A stretch of 7,378 nucleotides of DNA from Veillonella sp. AM51-8BH (GTDB taxonomy: Bacteria > Bacillota > Negativicutes > Veillonellales > Veillonellaceae). Under the pieces are notes generated by a model. That model saw nothing but the letters and a program-made list of their open reading frames with translations, did not search any database and was not told where the DNA came from. Both the position numbers and the translations under genes were made by a program. The stretch covers positions 1 through 7,378 of the forward strand of contig NZ_QSDY01000078.1 in assembly GCF_003463825.1 (NCBI RefSeq). The letters are read 5' to 3'. Positions 1 through 6,433 of this stretch are shown here, piece by piece (the stretch's first letter is position 1; each line of letters starts with the position of its first letter).

Positions 1-1
1 T

Positions 2-520
2 GATAAGAATAATATTCCTATTCTTACAGGCAAAAATGCTATTACGTATTTTGTAGATAAGAGTTCTATTAAAAGATTAGAAGAGAATCAGTATACGTAT
101 TTTGTAGATAAGAGTTCTATTAAAAGATTAGAAGAGAATCAGTATATTTATAAAGTACAGGCAGTTGTATATGAGGTTGAAAATAAAAATAGTCGTAGAA
201 CTAACGCATATATTCACAAGGTTTTAGTTACTTATCGATATGATATAACGCATTCTTTAGCAAGCGTATTGCGTATTCCACAGTATGCACAAGACTATTC
301 ACTTCTTATATATGCTAAACAGGCTAGCTCTGGTATGAGAATAACTATAAATCGTGTAGAAGATTTTAATTATGAAGGTGTAGCCTTGGATAACTTTAGC
401 AATACCTCAGAACAATACGTTGATATAGCTTTGCATGATCCAAAATATGTTGTAGGTAATTATATTTTTAAAGAAGCTAATGGTACAGGTTTTGAAAATA
501 TGACTCTTCATATGAAATAA
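2..520 (+). CDS. C-terminal part of a hypothetical, probably exported beta-rich protein (5' end outside window)
   Basis: The frame is open from the first bases of the window to TAA at 518-520, giving 172 residues without a start codon. A TTG at 269 lies in the same frame, but it sits in the middle of continuous coding sequence and has no ribosome binding site, so I treat the gene as truncated by the window edge. The protein contains two exact copies of TYFVDKSSIKRLEENQY, about residues 15-31 and 32-48, produced by a 51-bp tandem duplication. The rest alternates short hydrophobic and aromatic stretches (YKVQAVVYEV, HKVLVTYRYD, YVVGNYIF), as in secreted beta-structured proteins. No signal peptide can be judged because the N-terminus is missing. 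I recognise no family or function. A rho-independent terminator follows about 57 bp downstream, so this is the last gene of its transcript. Confidence 0.75.
   Translation, partial: DKNNIPILTGKNAITYFVDKSSIKRLEENQYTYFVDKSSIKRLEENQYIYKVQAVVYEVENKNSRRTNAYIHKVLVTYRYDITHSLASVLRIPQYAQDYSLLIYAKQASSGMRITINRVEDFNYEGVALDNFSNTSEQYVDIALHDPKYVVGNYIFKEANGTGFENMTLHMK
43..144. repeat. Perfect 51-bp direct tandem duplication, two copies
   Basis: Positions 43-93 and 94-144 are identical base for base. The identity runs 2 bases into the following sequence and then stops. The unit length of 51 is 17 codons, so the surrounding reading frame is kept and 17 residues are simply doubled. The absence of any difference between copies points to a very recent event or to an assembly artefact. 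Confidence 0.97.
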
Positions 521-576
521 GATAAATGATTTTATGGAAGTAGCTAAAAACGCTTAATAGCATAACAATATAAACT

Positions 577-604
577 AAGGACTCTCTTTGGAGGGTCCTT
601 TTTT
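577..604 (+). terminator. Rho-independent terminator after the partial gene
   Basis: The arms 577-586 and 591-600 form a 10-bp stem with one G-T pair around a TTTG loop. It is followed by a T run (599-604). The stem is GC-containing (AAGGAC paired with GTCCTT), and it lies between two plus-strand genes. It therefore separates the transcript of the partial gene from the gene starting at 680. Confidence 0.9.
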
Positions 605-679
605 GTATGGTGAAAGTATGATATAGTGAAAATACATATGGTGTTGTGTAAAAGCGGGAGAATAGAGGAGGCGTAGGTA

Positions 680-1225
680 ATGGAACAGTTATTTTATCTG
701 TTGATACCTTTAGGACTTTGTTTGTTTTATTTAGGTATTAAATACACGATTCGCTTTGGTAGAGCTAAGATGCTCTATGAAATGCCCTATGTAAATAAAG
801 AAGGAACCTTTACTCTAGAGAGAGCAGGTACGTATGGCCTATGGCTTAATGGAAAAATGTTTACAAAGGCACCTATTGGTGAATTTGGGTTTAATGTAGT
901 TGATGAGAAGACGGGCAGGTCGATTCCTTTAACCTTATCTATTATGCGTGCACGGGTGAATGGTATTACTCACTCTAGAATGGAACTATATACCTTTGAT
1001 GCGGTACCAGGCACCTATAGACTATCTATTACTGAAGATCCCTTTGTACTGGATGCTGTTATGAAAAAAGTAGGAGATAAGGTGATTAAAGGTGATATTA
1101 ACTATAATCAATTTACTATACAAATCTATACACATACATCCTCTGTTTTAATGTTTATATCTATATGGATGATTGTACTTGGGCTTCTTAGTACTGTATT
1201 AGGGGGCGTTCTGCCTAACATTTAG
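680..1225 (+). CDS. Hypothetical membrane protein with a TM helix at each end and a beta-rich middle
   Basis: The product has 181 residues. The ATG start is fixed by AGGAGG at 666-671, 8 bases upstream. Residues about 3-21 (LFYLLIPLGLCLFYLGI) form a hydrophobic helix, followed by a basic patch (KYTIRFGRAK). Residues about 154-177 form a second hydrophobic helix at the C-terminus. The intervening roughly 120 residues look like a beta-sandwich, with alternating strands such as GTFTLERAGTYGLWLNG and the phrase VPGTYRLSI. I do not recognise a family. The two helices would anchor the beta domain to the inner membrane, and which side it faces is not clear (the basic patch after helix 1 would favour the cytoplasm). 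It appears monocistronic, with a terminator upstream and a 145-bp gap before the next start. Confidence 0.85.
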   Translation: MEQLFYLLIPLGLCLFYLGIKYTIRFGRAKMLYEMPYVNKEGTFTLERAGTYGLWLNGKMFTKAPIGEFGFNVVDEKTGRSIPLTLSIMRARVNGITHSRMELYTFDAVPGTYRLSITEDPFVLDAVMKKVGDKVIKGDINYNQFTIQIYTHTSSVLMFISIWMIVLGLLSTVLGGVLPNI

Positions 1226-1240
1226 TGTAAAATACTAAAT
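1220..1240 (+). other. AT-rich inverted repeat over the stop codon (weak terminator candidate)
   Basis: ATTTAGT at 1220-1226 and ACTAAAT at 1234-1240 are inverted copies. Allowing one G-T pair, the stem can grow to 9 bp with an AAA loop. It includes the TAG stop of the preceding gene. There are few GC pairs and no proper T run, so it may be only a weak transcript-end hairpin or chance. Confidence 0.3.
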
Positions 1241-1370
1241 CGTTTGGCTGTTTTATAAAGTGAAATAAATTATCAAAAAAGTAAAATATAAAAGAGGAGT
1301 TTTATCATAGCTTGTAGAACTAACACAGTAATAACCTATTTAAATGTGTTTGTTAAAAGGAGACAGTATT

Positions 1371-2012
1371 ATGGGAATCTTTAAAAAGCTATGTATGACC
1401 TCTATGTTAGGTGTTATGTTAGCGGTACCTACGTATGCAACTGTTGTTACAGGTAGTCAATCTGATGTAAACATGGAATTAAAATATCCATTGGTATATA
1501 CCAATAATATGTTTGCACAAAAGGCGATTAATACAGACATTGCTAACTATGTTTTATACGCAAAATCAGTTTATTACGATCAACATGCATATCAAGTAAA
1601 GCAAAATTATAAAGTTACCTATGAAGACGCTCAAGTTGTATCTATTTTGTTAACTACATATCATTACCATGCTGGTAGTGCACATGGTATGTATAACACC
1701 AAAGGTCTAGTATATAACAAGATAACTGGCCAAAGAATTCCATTATATAACTATGTAAAAATTGCTAATCCACAACAAATAGAACGAGGCATTAACTCTG
1801 GGATTTTGCGCTTCTACAGTGAAGGTCATAAAAAAGCAGACTTACTACCAAACTGGAATGTAGAATATGTTTCTGACAATTACTACTTGAAAGGTAAAGG
1901 CGCCATAGGTCTTGTATACCAACCATATGAATTGGGACCATTCTCTTATGGGAATACATTCGTTGAATTCTCACCAAAAGCCATTGAATACTTTAACAGA
2001 ATGAACTTCTGA
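1371..2012 (+). CDS. Secreted RsiV/PdaC-like protein (DUF4163 + DUF3298 type)
   Basis: The start is the ATG at 1371, because AAGGAG at 1357-1362 lies 8 bases ahead of it. An upstream in-frame ATG at 1344 would put that ribosome binding site inside the gene. The resulting 213-residue protein begins with a signal peptide (MGIFKKLCMTSMLGVMLAVP, likely cut after TYA at residue 23), so it should be periplasmic or secreted. The body matches the pattern of the DUF3298 family. A Y/H-rich motif YHYHAGSAHG (residues 97-106) is followed by a YNKITGQRIPL turn, and QPYELGPFSYG (184-194) is near the end. In this family the domain occurs in the anti-sigma factor RsiV, whose extracellular part binds lysozyme, and next to the PdaC peptidoglycan deacetylase. 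Here there is no membrane anchor, sigma-binding N-terminus or catalytic domain, so the domain stands alone. Binding of lysozyme or peptidoglycan is inference. Confidence 0.85.
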   Translation: MGIFKKLCMTSMLGVMLAVPTYATVVTGSQSDVNMELKYPLVYTNNMFAQKAINTDIANYVLYAKSVYYDQHAYQVKQNYKVTYEDAQVVSILLTTYHYHAGSAHGMYNTKGLVYNKITGQRIPLYNYVKIANPQQIERGINSGILRFYSEGHKKADLLPNWNVEYVSDNYYLKGKGAIGLVYQPYELGPFSYGNTFVEFSPKAIEYFNRMNF

Positions 2013-2082
2013 TAAAAGTATGTTGCCATATTGATCCTAACTGTATTTTGATGAATTAAATAGTATTCTTGTAATATACGAC

Positions 2083-2119
2083 AAAAGCCTATAGTACATT
2101 TTTAGTACTATAGGCTTTT
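2083..2119. terminator. Bidirectional terminator between convergent genes
   Basis: The arms 2083-2097 and 2105-2119 form a perfect 15-bp stem around a 7-base loop. The left arm opens with AAAA and the right arm ends in TTTT, so a U run would follow the hairpin in both directions. It sits between the stop of the RsiV-like gene on the plus strand and the stop of the small Asn-rich gene on the minus strand. Confidence 0.9.
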
Positions 2120-2134
2120 AGTATACTTACCAAA

Positions 2135-2371
2135 TTATCTTCTATATCCGCCGCATCCTCTAAAATTTGAGTTTGGACCGCAATAATTTTGGTTGTCATT
2201 GTTGGATGTTGCATAGTTAGTATTGTTCGTATTGTTATCAGAGTTGTATTGTGTGTTAGTGTTGCAATTGTACTGAGAGTTATTGCATACATAACCGTAA
2301 GCAAATCCTGTAGATACCACAGCAGTCACGGCTAAGAATGTCATCACAATTATACGTTTTGTAAATTTCAT
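2135..2371 (-). CDS. Small secreted Asn-rich, four-cysteine protein of unknown function
   Basis: The product has 78 residues. The start at 2371 is chosen because a near-perfect anti-16S sequence (AAGGAGGTGAT, plus-strand 2376-2386) lies about 8 bases ahead. A GTG at 2380 in the same frame falls inside that site and is rejected. Residues 1-24 form a clear signal peptide (MKFTKRIIVMTFLAVTAVV, then STGFA). The mature part of about 52 residues is extremely rich in Asn (17 residues), Tyr, Gln and Thr, with no long hydrophobic stretch. It has four cysteines at 29, 36, 64 and 73, two on each side of the low-complexity core, and ends in FRGCGGYRR. The paired cysteines suggest disulphides in the envelope or outside the cell. 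I recognise no family. Alternatives are a surface or adhesion peptide, a bacteriocin-like peptide or a matrix component, none supported further. Confidence 0.75.
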   Translation of the reverse strand: MKFTKRIIVMTFLAVTAVVSTGFAYGYVCNNSQYNCNTNTQYNSDNNTNNTNYATSNNDNQNYCGPNSNFRGCGGYRR

Positions 2372-2391
2372 AGATATCACCTCCTTCTTTC

Positions 2392-2420
2392 TATAAATAT
2401 ATTATACTACTATGAGTCAA
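2392..2420 (-). promoter_or_regulatory. Possible promoter of the small Asn-rich gene
   Basis: Reading the minus strand, TTGACT (plus 2415-2420) is followed after 17 bases by TTTATA (plus 2392-2397), just upstream of the ribosome binding site. A perfect TATAAT (plus 2401-2406) lies only 8 bases after TTGACT, so it would need a different -35, and none is obvious. The region is very AT-rich, so the exact boxes are uncertain. Confidence 0.35.
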
Positions 2421-2442
2421 ATAAAATATGATATTCTATATA

Positions 2443-2448
2443 TATAAT
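2443..2448 (+). promoter_or_regulatory. Possible -10 box of the 406-aa secreted-protein gene
   Basis: TATAAT lies 34 bases ahead of the start at 2483 and on the correct strand. No good -35 is present at 16-18 bases upstream, and the run of alternating TA around it could produce this match by chance. Confidence 0.3.
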
Positions 2449-2482
2449 ATTTGAGAGACATTATGTGAAAGGATGAGAGTTT

Positions 2483-3703
2483 ATGATGAAACGTGCGTTA
2501 ATGGTTACACTATGTTTTAGTTTTGTGACATTAGGTAGCCAAGCAATTGATATTAATATACCAGGTGCAGATCCTACAATTTCAAAGGATGCATATCAAA
2601 ACTATCGTAAGTCGGATGCTACAGCTAAGCAAATGGAGTCTGACGTAAATACTATGATAAGAAAACAATATGCTGACAATAAGCCTAAAACTTGGACTAT
2701 AGATGAATTAGTTTACTTTACAGAGGAATTAAATCATTCTGCAGGCTTTTCATCTTCTGTGTTTATTTTAAAGAATGATGGAGCAAATATAAAATTTACC
2801 ATTCCTTCAAGTAGTCGATTTGGAGTGACTATTAAAGGAGATCCTATGACTACAGAAGTAAAACGGGGCAATTTTATCTTTAATGAAGGTAATTTAAAAT
2901 ACTCGATTCACAAGGAAAAAGAAGGGAAATCTAAGGCTAATACATTCTCATATCCGACCATTAAAAATGGTTCATGGGAAGTAAGACAAAATCAAAAGGG
3001 AACTTTAGAAGGAGTCCTAAGCTTTAGAATGAAAGCTGATCCTTCATTATCTTACCAGGTTGCTTATGATTTAAGTAAGTCTAGAGAGCTAGAATTGCTA
3101 AAGAATCATAATCAAGAATATGTATATAAAGAGCTAATGTCACCATTAGTTAATTATGTATTGCCTTCAATTGAACCAGCAAAACAAGTACTTTCAAGAA
3201 CTAAACCTTTTACTATAAAGGGATTTACATTCCAAACACTTAAATCGAGTAATTTAACGTACAGCGGTACTGAGGCTGATGCTATTTATAGTTATGATGG
3301 TAAAGGATATCGTGAGGGTGTCATGGTAAGAGAATTAACGCCAAAAGAGATAGCGAATAAACATAAATTATTTGCGGAAGTAATAGAGTTCTTTACGATG
3401 TATAAGCCTTATTCTGGATATAAACCAATCCAATATGCCACTGTATGGAATGATGCTACTCCAGCTATTTATATGGAAGTAGAACGATCTGCATCGAAAA
3501 TGTATATTCAATCGCTATATGATGATAAATATTTATATACTCACTTTATAATGACAGACTTAGATATTAAAATTCCATCAAAAGAATTAAGGGATGTTGT
3601 TCAATATGCTGAAAATTCAAATGATAAAGAACAATATTCCAAACGAATGGCAGGTATGAGTGCTATACCAAAGGGAATGTATGAAAAATCAACAGTTAAA
3701 TAA
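2483..3703 (+). CDS. Secreted hypothetical protein, 406 aa
   Basis: The start at 2483 is preceded by AAGGA (2469-2473) with 9 bases spacing. A second ATG follows directly at 2486 and could also serve. Residues 1-21 form a signal peptide (MMKRALMVTLCFSFVTLGSQA, cut after SQA), so the protein is exported. The only cysteine (residue 11) is inside the signal peptide and is not a lipobox, so it is not a lipoprotein. The mature protein is hydrophilic, rich in Lys, Tyr and Ser, has no further membrane segment and no obvious repeat. An N-terminal part of mixed helix (TWTIDELVYFTEEL, about 71-84) leads into a long beta-rich region. I do not recognise a family and assign no function. The stop is followed after only 11 bases by the MmcQ/YjbR pseudogene, with no terminator between, so the two are probably on one transcript. 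Confidence 0.85.
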   Translation: MMKRALMVTLCFSFVTLGSQAIDINIPGADPTISKDAYQNYRKSDATAKQMESDVNTMIRKQYADNKPKTWTIDELVYFTEELNHSAGFSSSVFILKNDGANIKFTIPSSSRFGVTIKGDPMTTEVKRGNFIFNEGNLKYSIHKEKEGKSKANTFSYPTIKNGSWEVRQNQKGTLEGVLSFRMKADPSLSYQVAYDLSKSRELELLKNHNQEYVYKELMSPLVNYVLPSIEPAKQVLSRTKPFTIKGFTFQTLKSSNLTYSGTEADAIYSYDGKGYREGVMVRELTPKEIANKHKLFAEVIEFFTMYKPYSGYKPIQYATVWNDATPAIYMEVERSASKMYIQSLYDDKYLYTHFIMTDLDIKIPSKELRDVVQYAENSNDKEQYSKRMAGMSAIPKGMYEKSTVK

Positions 3704-3714
3704 GATAGGGAATC

Positions 3715-4074
3715 ATGAATTGTAATAATTTTATTAACTATTTATAACAAGAATACATCTGTGATATCGATTATCCATGGGAAAAATATCCTGACTATGT
3801 AGTAATCAGACGTAGAGATAATCAAAAATGGTTTGCTGGTATCTTTACTATTACAGGGCATCAAGTAGGTTTAGATACAAATGAACCTATGGATGTAGTT
3901 AATCTAAAATGTGAACCTGATTTGATTCCCAATCTAATCCATGAAAACGAAATCTATCCTGCCTATCATATGAATAAACAACATTGGATCTCGGTGGATA
4001 TTGAAAGATATGAAGATATAGAGAAACTTAAAATGCTAGTGGATATGAGCTATCAGTTGGTGGGGAAGAAGTAA
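3715..4074 (+). pseudogene. MmcQ/YjbR-family gene interrupted by an in-frame stop at codon 11
   Basis: From ATG at 3715 one frame runs to TAA at 4072, equal to 119 codons, the normal size for this family. It is broken by TAA at 3745-3747. After the stop the residues are strongly family-like: YPWEKYPDY (20-28), RRRDNQKWFAG (32-42), LKCEPD (64-69) and the hallmark YPAYHMNKQHWISV (81-94). The ten residues before the stop (MNCNNFINYL) fit the short N-terminal helix of the family, so one base change to TAA from a sense codon such as GAA, CAA or AAA explains everything. The next in-frame ATG, at 3889, would give only 61 residues and lose the first half of the fold. MmcQ/YjbR (DUF419) proteins are small, with a CyaY-like fold, and have been suggested to bind DNA. 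The weak AGGGA before 3715 is close to the start. A sequencing error or readthrough cannot be excluded. Confidence 0.8.
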
Positions 4075-4112
4075 CTAGTTAATGTATGTAGATTAAATTT
4101 GTTTTAAATATA

Positions 4113-4154
4113 AGAGAGCCAGTAGTGCTATAGAAATAGCAGTACTGGCTCTCT
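4113..4154. terminator. Long bidirectional terminator hairpin
   Basis: The arms 4113-4131 and 4136-4154 are inverted copies with one G-G mismatch, leaving 18 pairs around the loop AGAA. On the plus strand it is followed by GTTTTG. On the minus strand it is followed by a looser T-rich stretch. It lies between the MmcQ/YjbR pseudogene and the convergent helicase-nuclease gene, whose stop is only 7 bases away, and probably ends both transcripts. Confidence 0.88.
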
Positions 4155-4160
4155 GTTTTG

Positions 4161-6140
4161 TTATTTATCTAGCTTGAGATTAAGTTTATCTATATTAGAA
4201 TTTGTTTTATCGGCCGCTAGTGGTTGTTCGGATAGAACAACTTGAGGTTTGTTGTAAGTATAGCTCAATTGATGATTATATGCTAGTTTAAAATAGTTAG
4301 ATAGCTCTTTATTTGTACAGTAAATATAACAGCCCTTTTGGCCTCGTGTCATTAATGTTCGATAGGTATTTTTCACAATCTCATTAGCAATATGTTGTGC
4401 TTCTTCAGGATTTTCCTTTAAAAGTTTTTTGATACCTTTGATAGACTGATCTGTTTTAGCACGTTTATTAATATCTACGATGAGTTTGCCATTTTCATAA
4501 CGTAAATCGTCGCCGATAATTACACCTACATACTCAAACTCAAGTCCTTGGGTTGTATGAATGCATCCAGCTTCATTGATAGAGTCAGGATCAATAGCAT
4601 ATGTATCAGAGTTATCTAGATTCCAACTGATTCCAAAATTATGTTCTGGTATTTGGATATCTTTTACGAGAGATGTCATGCGACCTTCTTTAGGCCAGTC
4701 CCAACAATAACCTGCTAGAACTCGAGATTTATTGTTTATTTTATTTTTTGCTTTTATAGCATCATACATTTCATGAGGGTTATCAAAGATTTTAAAATCA
4801 TAATCACCTTCAAATCCGTCGTAGTTAGCTGTTTCAGCAATTTGTAGTACATTATCAAGCCATGCTAAATAGCCATCTGAGCCATTACAACGGAATTGAG
4901 ATTCTAGTACACCTTCATATATTAGTGAATTTTGCTCTTGTGCAAAGTTTCGGATTTTATCAATTGTACCAGCATCATTAAAGGTAACACGTTGATTTCT
5001 ATCTATAAAGAATACACTAAAGATAGAGGCGTTAATAATTTCTTTGATTTGATCTTCACCTTGGTTTTGGAACATACCAGATTTTTCACGTAATCTATGA
5101 GCTTCATCAACAATTGCAATTTGAAGTGCATTTTTAGATCGTGTATGGAATGTACCACTACTTTGAAATAATGCTTTAATATCTGTTTTCTTAAATCCTT
5201 TTTGTAGCATGGTGCTATATACATTACGTGGCGCAGCGTTTGAAGTAATATATTGTGCCATATAGCCATTGTGGATACATTCAGCTAACAGGTTAATAGC
5301 TACCACACTTTTACCCGTACCAGGGCCACCACGAATTATGTATACTGTTTTGTGGTTATTTTTAATAGCATCAAAGGCAGCTTTTTTTATTTGTTCAAAT
5401 TCGACCTTTTGGTCATCAATAAGAATAAATTCCTTATTTCCTTTTAGCATATTTAAAATAGAATCTTGAAGTGATTTTGATGGCCTTAATTTACCATGCT
5501 CAATTAATTCCATAATATTTGTAGTATCAGGCTTTGGAATATAGGTTTTGATAAAGTTACGTAAGCTATCCATTTGGCCTAGTGTGAACATCGGAGAGCT
5601 ATTTAATATATCATTATAGATAGGATCACGAAGCTCAGGGGAGATGCTTTCATCAAAATTATGTAAAAAAGCACATGGGTGTAACTTAATAGGTCGATTC
5701 TGCACATCCTCATTGAAGTTTTCAATAAGACTACAATAGGACCAAGCTTGATAGGAAGGGTGGGTTACTTCACGGATTCCACCGCCAAGGTAGGTAGATA
5801 CAATATTATCTTTATCTGTTACTTTGAAAGCTTCGCCCCATTGTTTAAGCTCAACAATGACTACATGCTCTTTATCCTGTTGATCTAGTCCAGTAATAAT
5901 AAAGTCTACTCGTTTTTGGGTATTTGGCACAATATATTCGATGGCAACACCAGCTAAGTCAGGTATAGCAAGATCACGCATAACATTAGCCATATAAGAT
6001 AAAGACGTTTGCCATGAATGAATTTCAGAATCACCAACACGACGATATTTTTCTGTTAACGTTTGATGTAGCTTTTTTACCAAGACACCCTGTTCGAAAT
6101 CTTGGATAAAGGATTGTTTTGTGGAAGAGTAGATAATCAT
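4161..6140 (-). CDS. PD-(D/E)XK-like nuclease fused to a DUF2075 (Schlafen group 3-type) SF1 helicase
   Basis: The product has 659 residues. ATG at 6140 has AGGA 7 bases upstream (plus 6148-6151). The N-terminal third resembles a PD-(D/E)XK nuclease: E69, D79 in VDF, E97-x-K99 in VELK, and a QAWSY motif (Q131 to Y135). The rest is a complete SF1 ATPase of the DUF2075 family: Walker A GGPGTGKS (271-278), Walker B VDEAH (344-348), a D-x-x-Q motif (D380, Q383), QFRCNG (415-420), motif V HTTQGLEFEYVGV (528-540) and motif VI YRTLMTRGQKG (593-603). No motif is visibly broken. Such proteins should unwind or translocate on nucleic acid and cut it. The cellular task is not known to me, but nuclease-helicase fusions of this kind often serve in DNA repair or phage defence. 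It is transcribed away from the Abi-alpha-like gene and ends at a shared terminator hairpin. The last 30 residues are a polar tail. Confidence 0.9.
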   Translation of the reverse strand: MIIYSSTKQSFIQDFEQGVLVKKLHQTLTEKYRRVGDSEIHSWQTSLSYMANVMRDLAIPDLAGVAIEYIVPNTQKRVDFIITGLDQQDKEHVVIVELKQWGEAFKVTDKDNIVSTYLGGGIREVTHPSYQAWSYCSLIENFNEDVQNRPIKLHPCAFLHNFDESISPELRDPIYNDILNSSPMFTLGQMDSLRNFIKTYIPKPDTTNIMELIEHGKLRPSKSLQDSILNMLKGNKEFILIDDQKVEFEQIKKAAFDAIKNNHKTVYIIRGGPGTGKSVVAINLLAECIHNGYMAQYITSNAAPRNVYSTMLQKGFKKTDIKALFQSSGTFHTRSKNALQIAIVDEAHRLREKSGMFQNQGEDQIKEIINASIFSVFFIDRNQRVTFNDAGTIDKIRNFAQEQNSLIYEGVLESQFRCNGSDGYLAWLDNVLQIAETANYDGFEGDYDFKIFDNPHEMYDAIKAKNKINNKSRVLAGYCWDWPKEGRMTSLVKDIQIPEHNFGISWNLDNSDTYAIDPDSINEAGCIHTTQGLEFEYVGVIIGDDLRYENGKLIVDINKRAKTDQSIKGIKKLLKENPEEAQHIANEIVKNTYRTLMTRGQKGCYIYCTNKELSNYFKLAYNHQLSYTYNKPQVVLSEQPLAADKTNSNIDKLNLKLDK

Positions 6141-6195
6141 ATATTTATCCTAATTAAAAATGAAGGAAATTTCATTAAATTTGTTGAATAATATT

Positions 6196-6201
6196 ATTAT
6201 A
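6196..6201 (-). promoter_or_regulatory. Possible -10 box of the helicase-nuclease gene
   Basis: On the minus strand a perfect TATAAT lies 55 bases ahead of the start at 6140. At 18 bases further upstream is a poor -35 (TTCAAT, plus 6220-6225), which falls inside the first copy of the 43-bp repeat. The -10 box overlaps a 12-base AT palindrome (6187-6198). Only the -10 match is convincing. Confidence 0.4.
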
Positions 6202-6210
6202 ACATTAGCA

Positions 6211-6296
6211 GTAGGTGAAATTGAAAGTCTAGGATTGTTTAATAAATAATCTTGTAGGTGAAATTGAAAGTCTAGGATTGTTTAATAAATAATCTT
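6211..6296. repeat. Perfect 43-bp direct tandem duplication in the divergent intergenic region
   Basis: Positions 6211-6253 and 6254-6296 are identical, with one further matching base after the second copy. The unit has no reading frame and no inverted structure like a CRISPR repeat, and there is no spacer between copies. It lies in the 293-bp gap between the helicase-nuclease gene and the Abi-alpha-like gene. Outside this repeat and the weak promoter-like boxes I see nothing in that gap. Confidence 0.97.
6221..6293 (+). promoter_or_regulatory. Promoter-like sequence present twice by duplication, pointing to the Abi-alpha-like gene
   Basis: TTGAAA (6221-6226) is followed after 18 bases by AATAAT (6245-6250). 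Each box has five of six bases matching a sigma-A promoter. The 43-bp duplication repeats the set exactly at 6264-6269 and 6288-6293. Transcription from the second copy would leave a leader of roughly 130 bases before the start at 6434. The boxes are in AT-rich DNA, so they are plausible but not proven. Confidence 0.4.
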
Positions 6297-6433
6297 GCCT
6301 GGTAGTTTTCTTTGAGTTTATATGTGAGAGTAGTAGTTTTTATTAAGGGACAAAATTCATAATTTTATGTAGTAAAAAATATCTGTAAGACTTAAATTTA
6401 AATATTAATTGACATTATGTGGGAGGTCTTTTT

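Noticed and set aside
1792..1977. Minus-strand frame of 61 codons
   Set aside because: It lies wholly antisense within the RsiV-like gene, which has a signal peptide and family motifs. The frame has no ribosome binding site and no family features.
2089..2304. Minus-strand frame of 71 codons
   Set aside because: It overlaps the small Asn-rich gene in another frame, runs into the terminator and has no ribosome binding site. The alternative frame has a signal peptide and a near-perfect site.
2457..2467. GACATTATGTG shared by the leaders of the 406-aa and Abi-alpha-like genes (also 6411-6421)
   Set aside because: An 11-base match is expected several times by chance in an AT-rich 7-kb window. 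The flanking bases do not agree.
5003..5269. Minus-strand frame of 88 codons
   Set aside because: A shadow in another frame inside the helicase-nuclease gene, whose own frame carries all the SF1 motifs.
5269..5469. Plus-strand frame of 66 codons
   Set aside because: Antisense to the Walker A region of the helicase-nuclease gene. Such frames arise routinely opposite P-loop genes, and it has no start signal.
6211..6296. Possible minimal CRISPR array
   Set aside because: The two 43-bp units abut with no spacer, there is no internal dyad, and no Cas gene is nearby.
6409..6414. Perfect TTGACA just before the Abi-alpha-like gene
   Set aside because: A matching -10 box would have to lie at or after the ribosome binding site, so it cannot drive this start.
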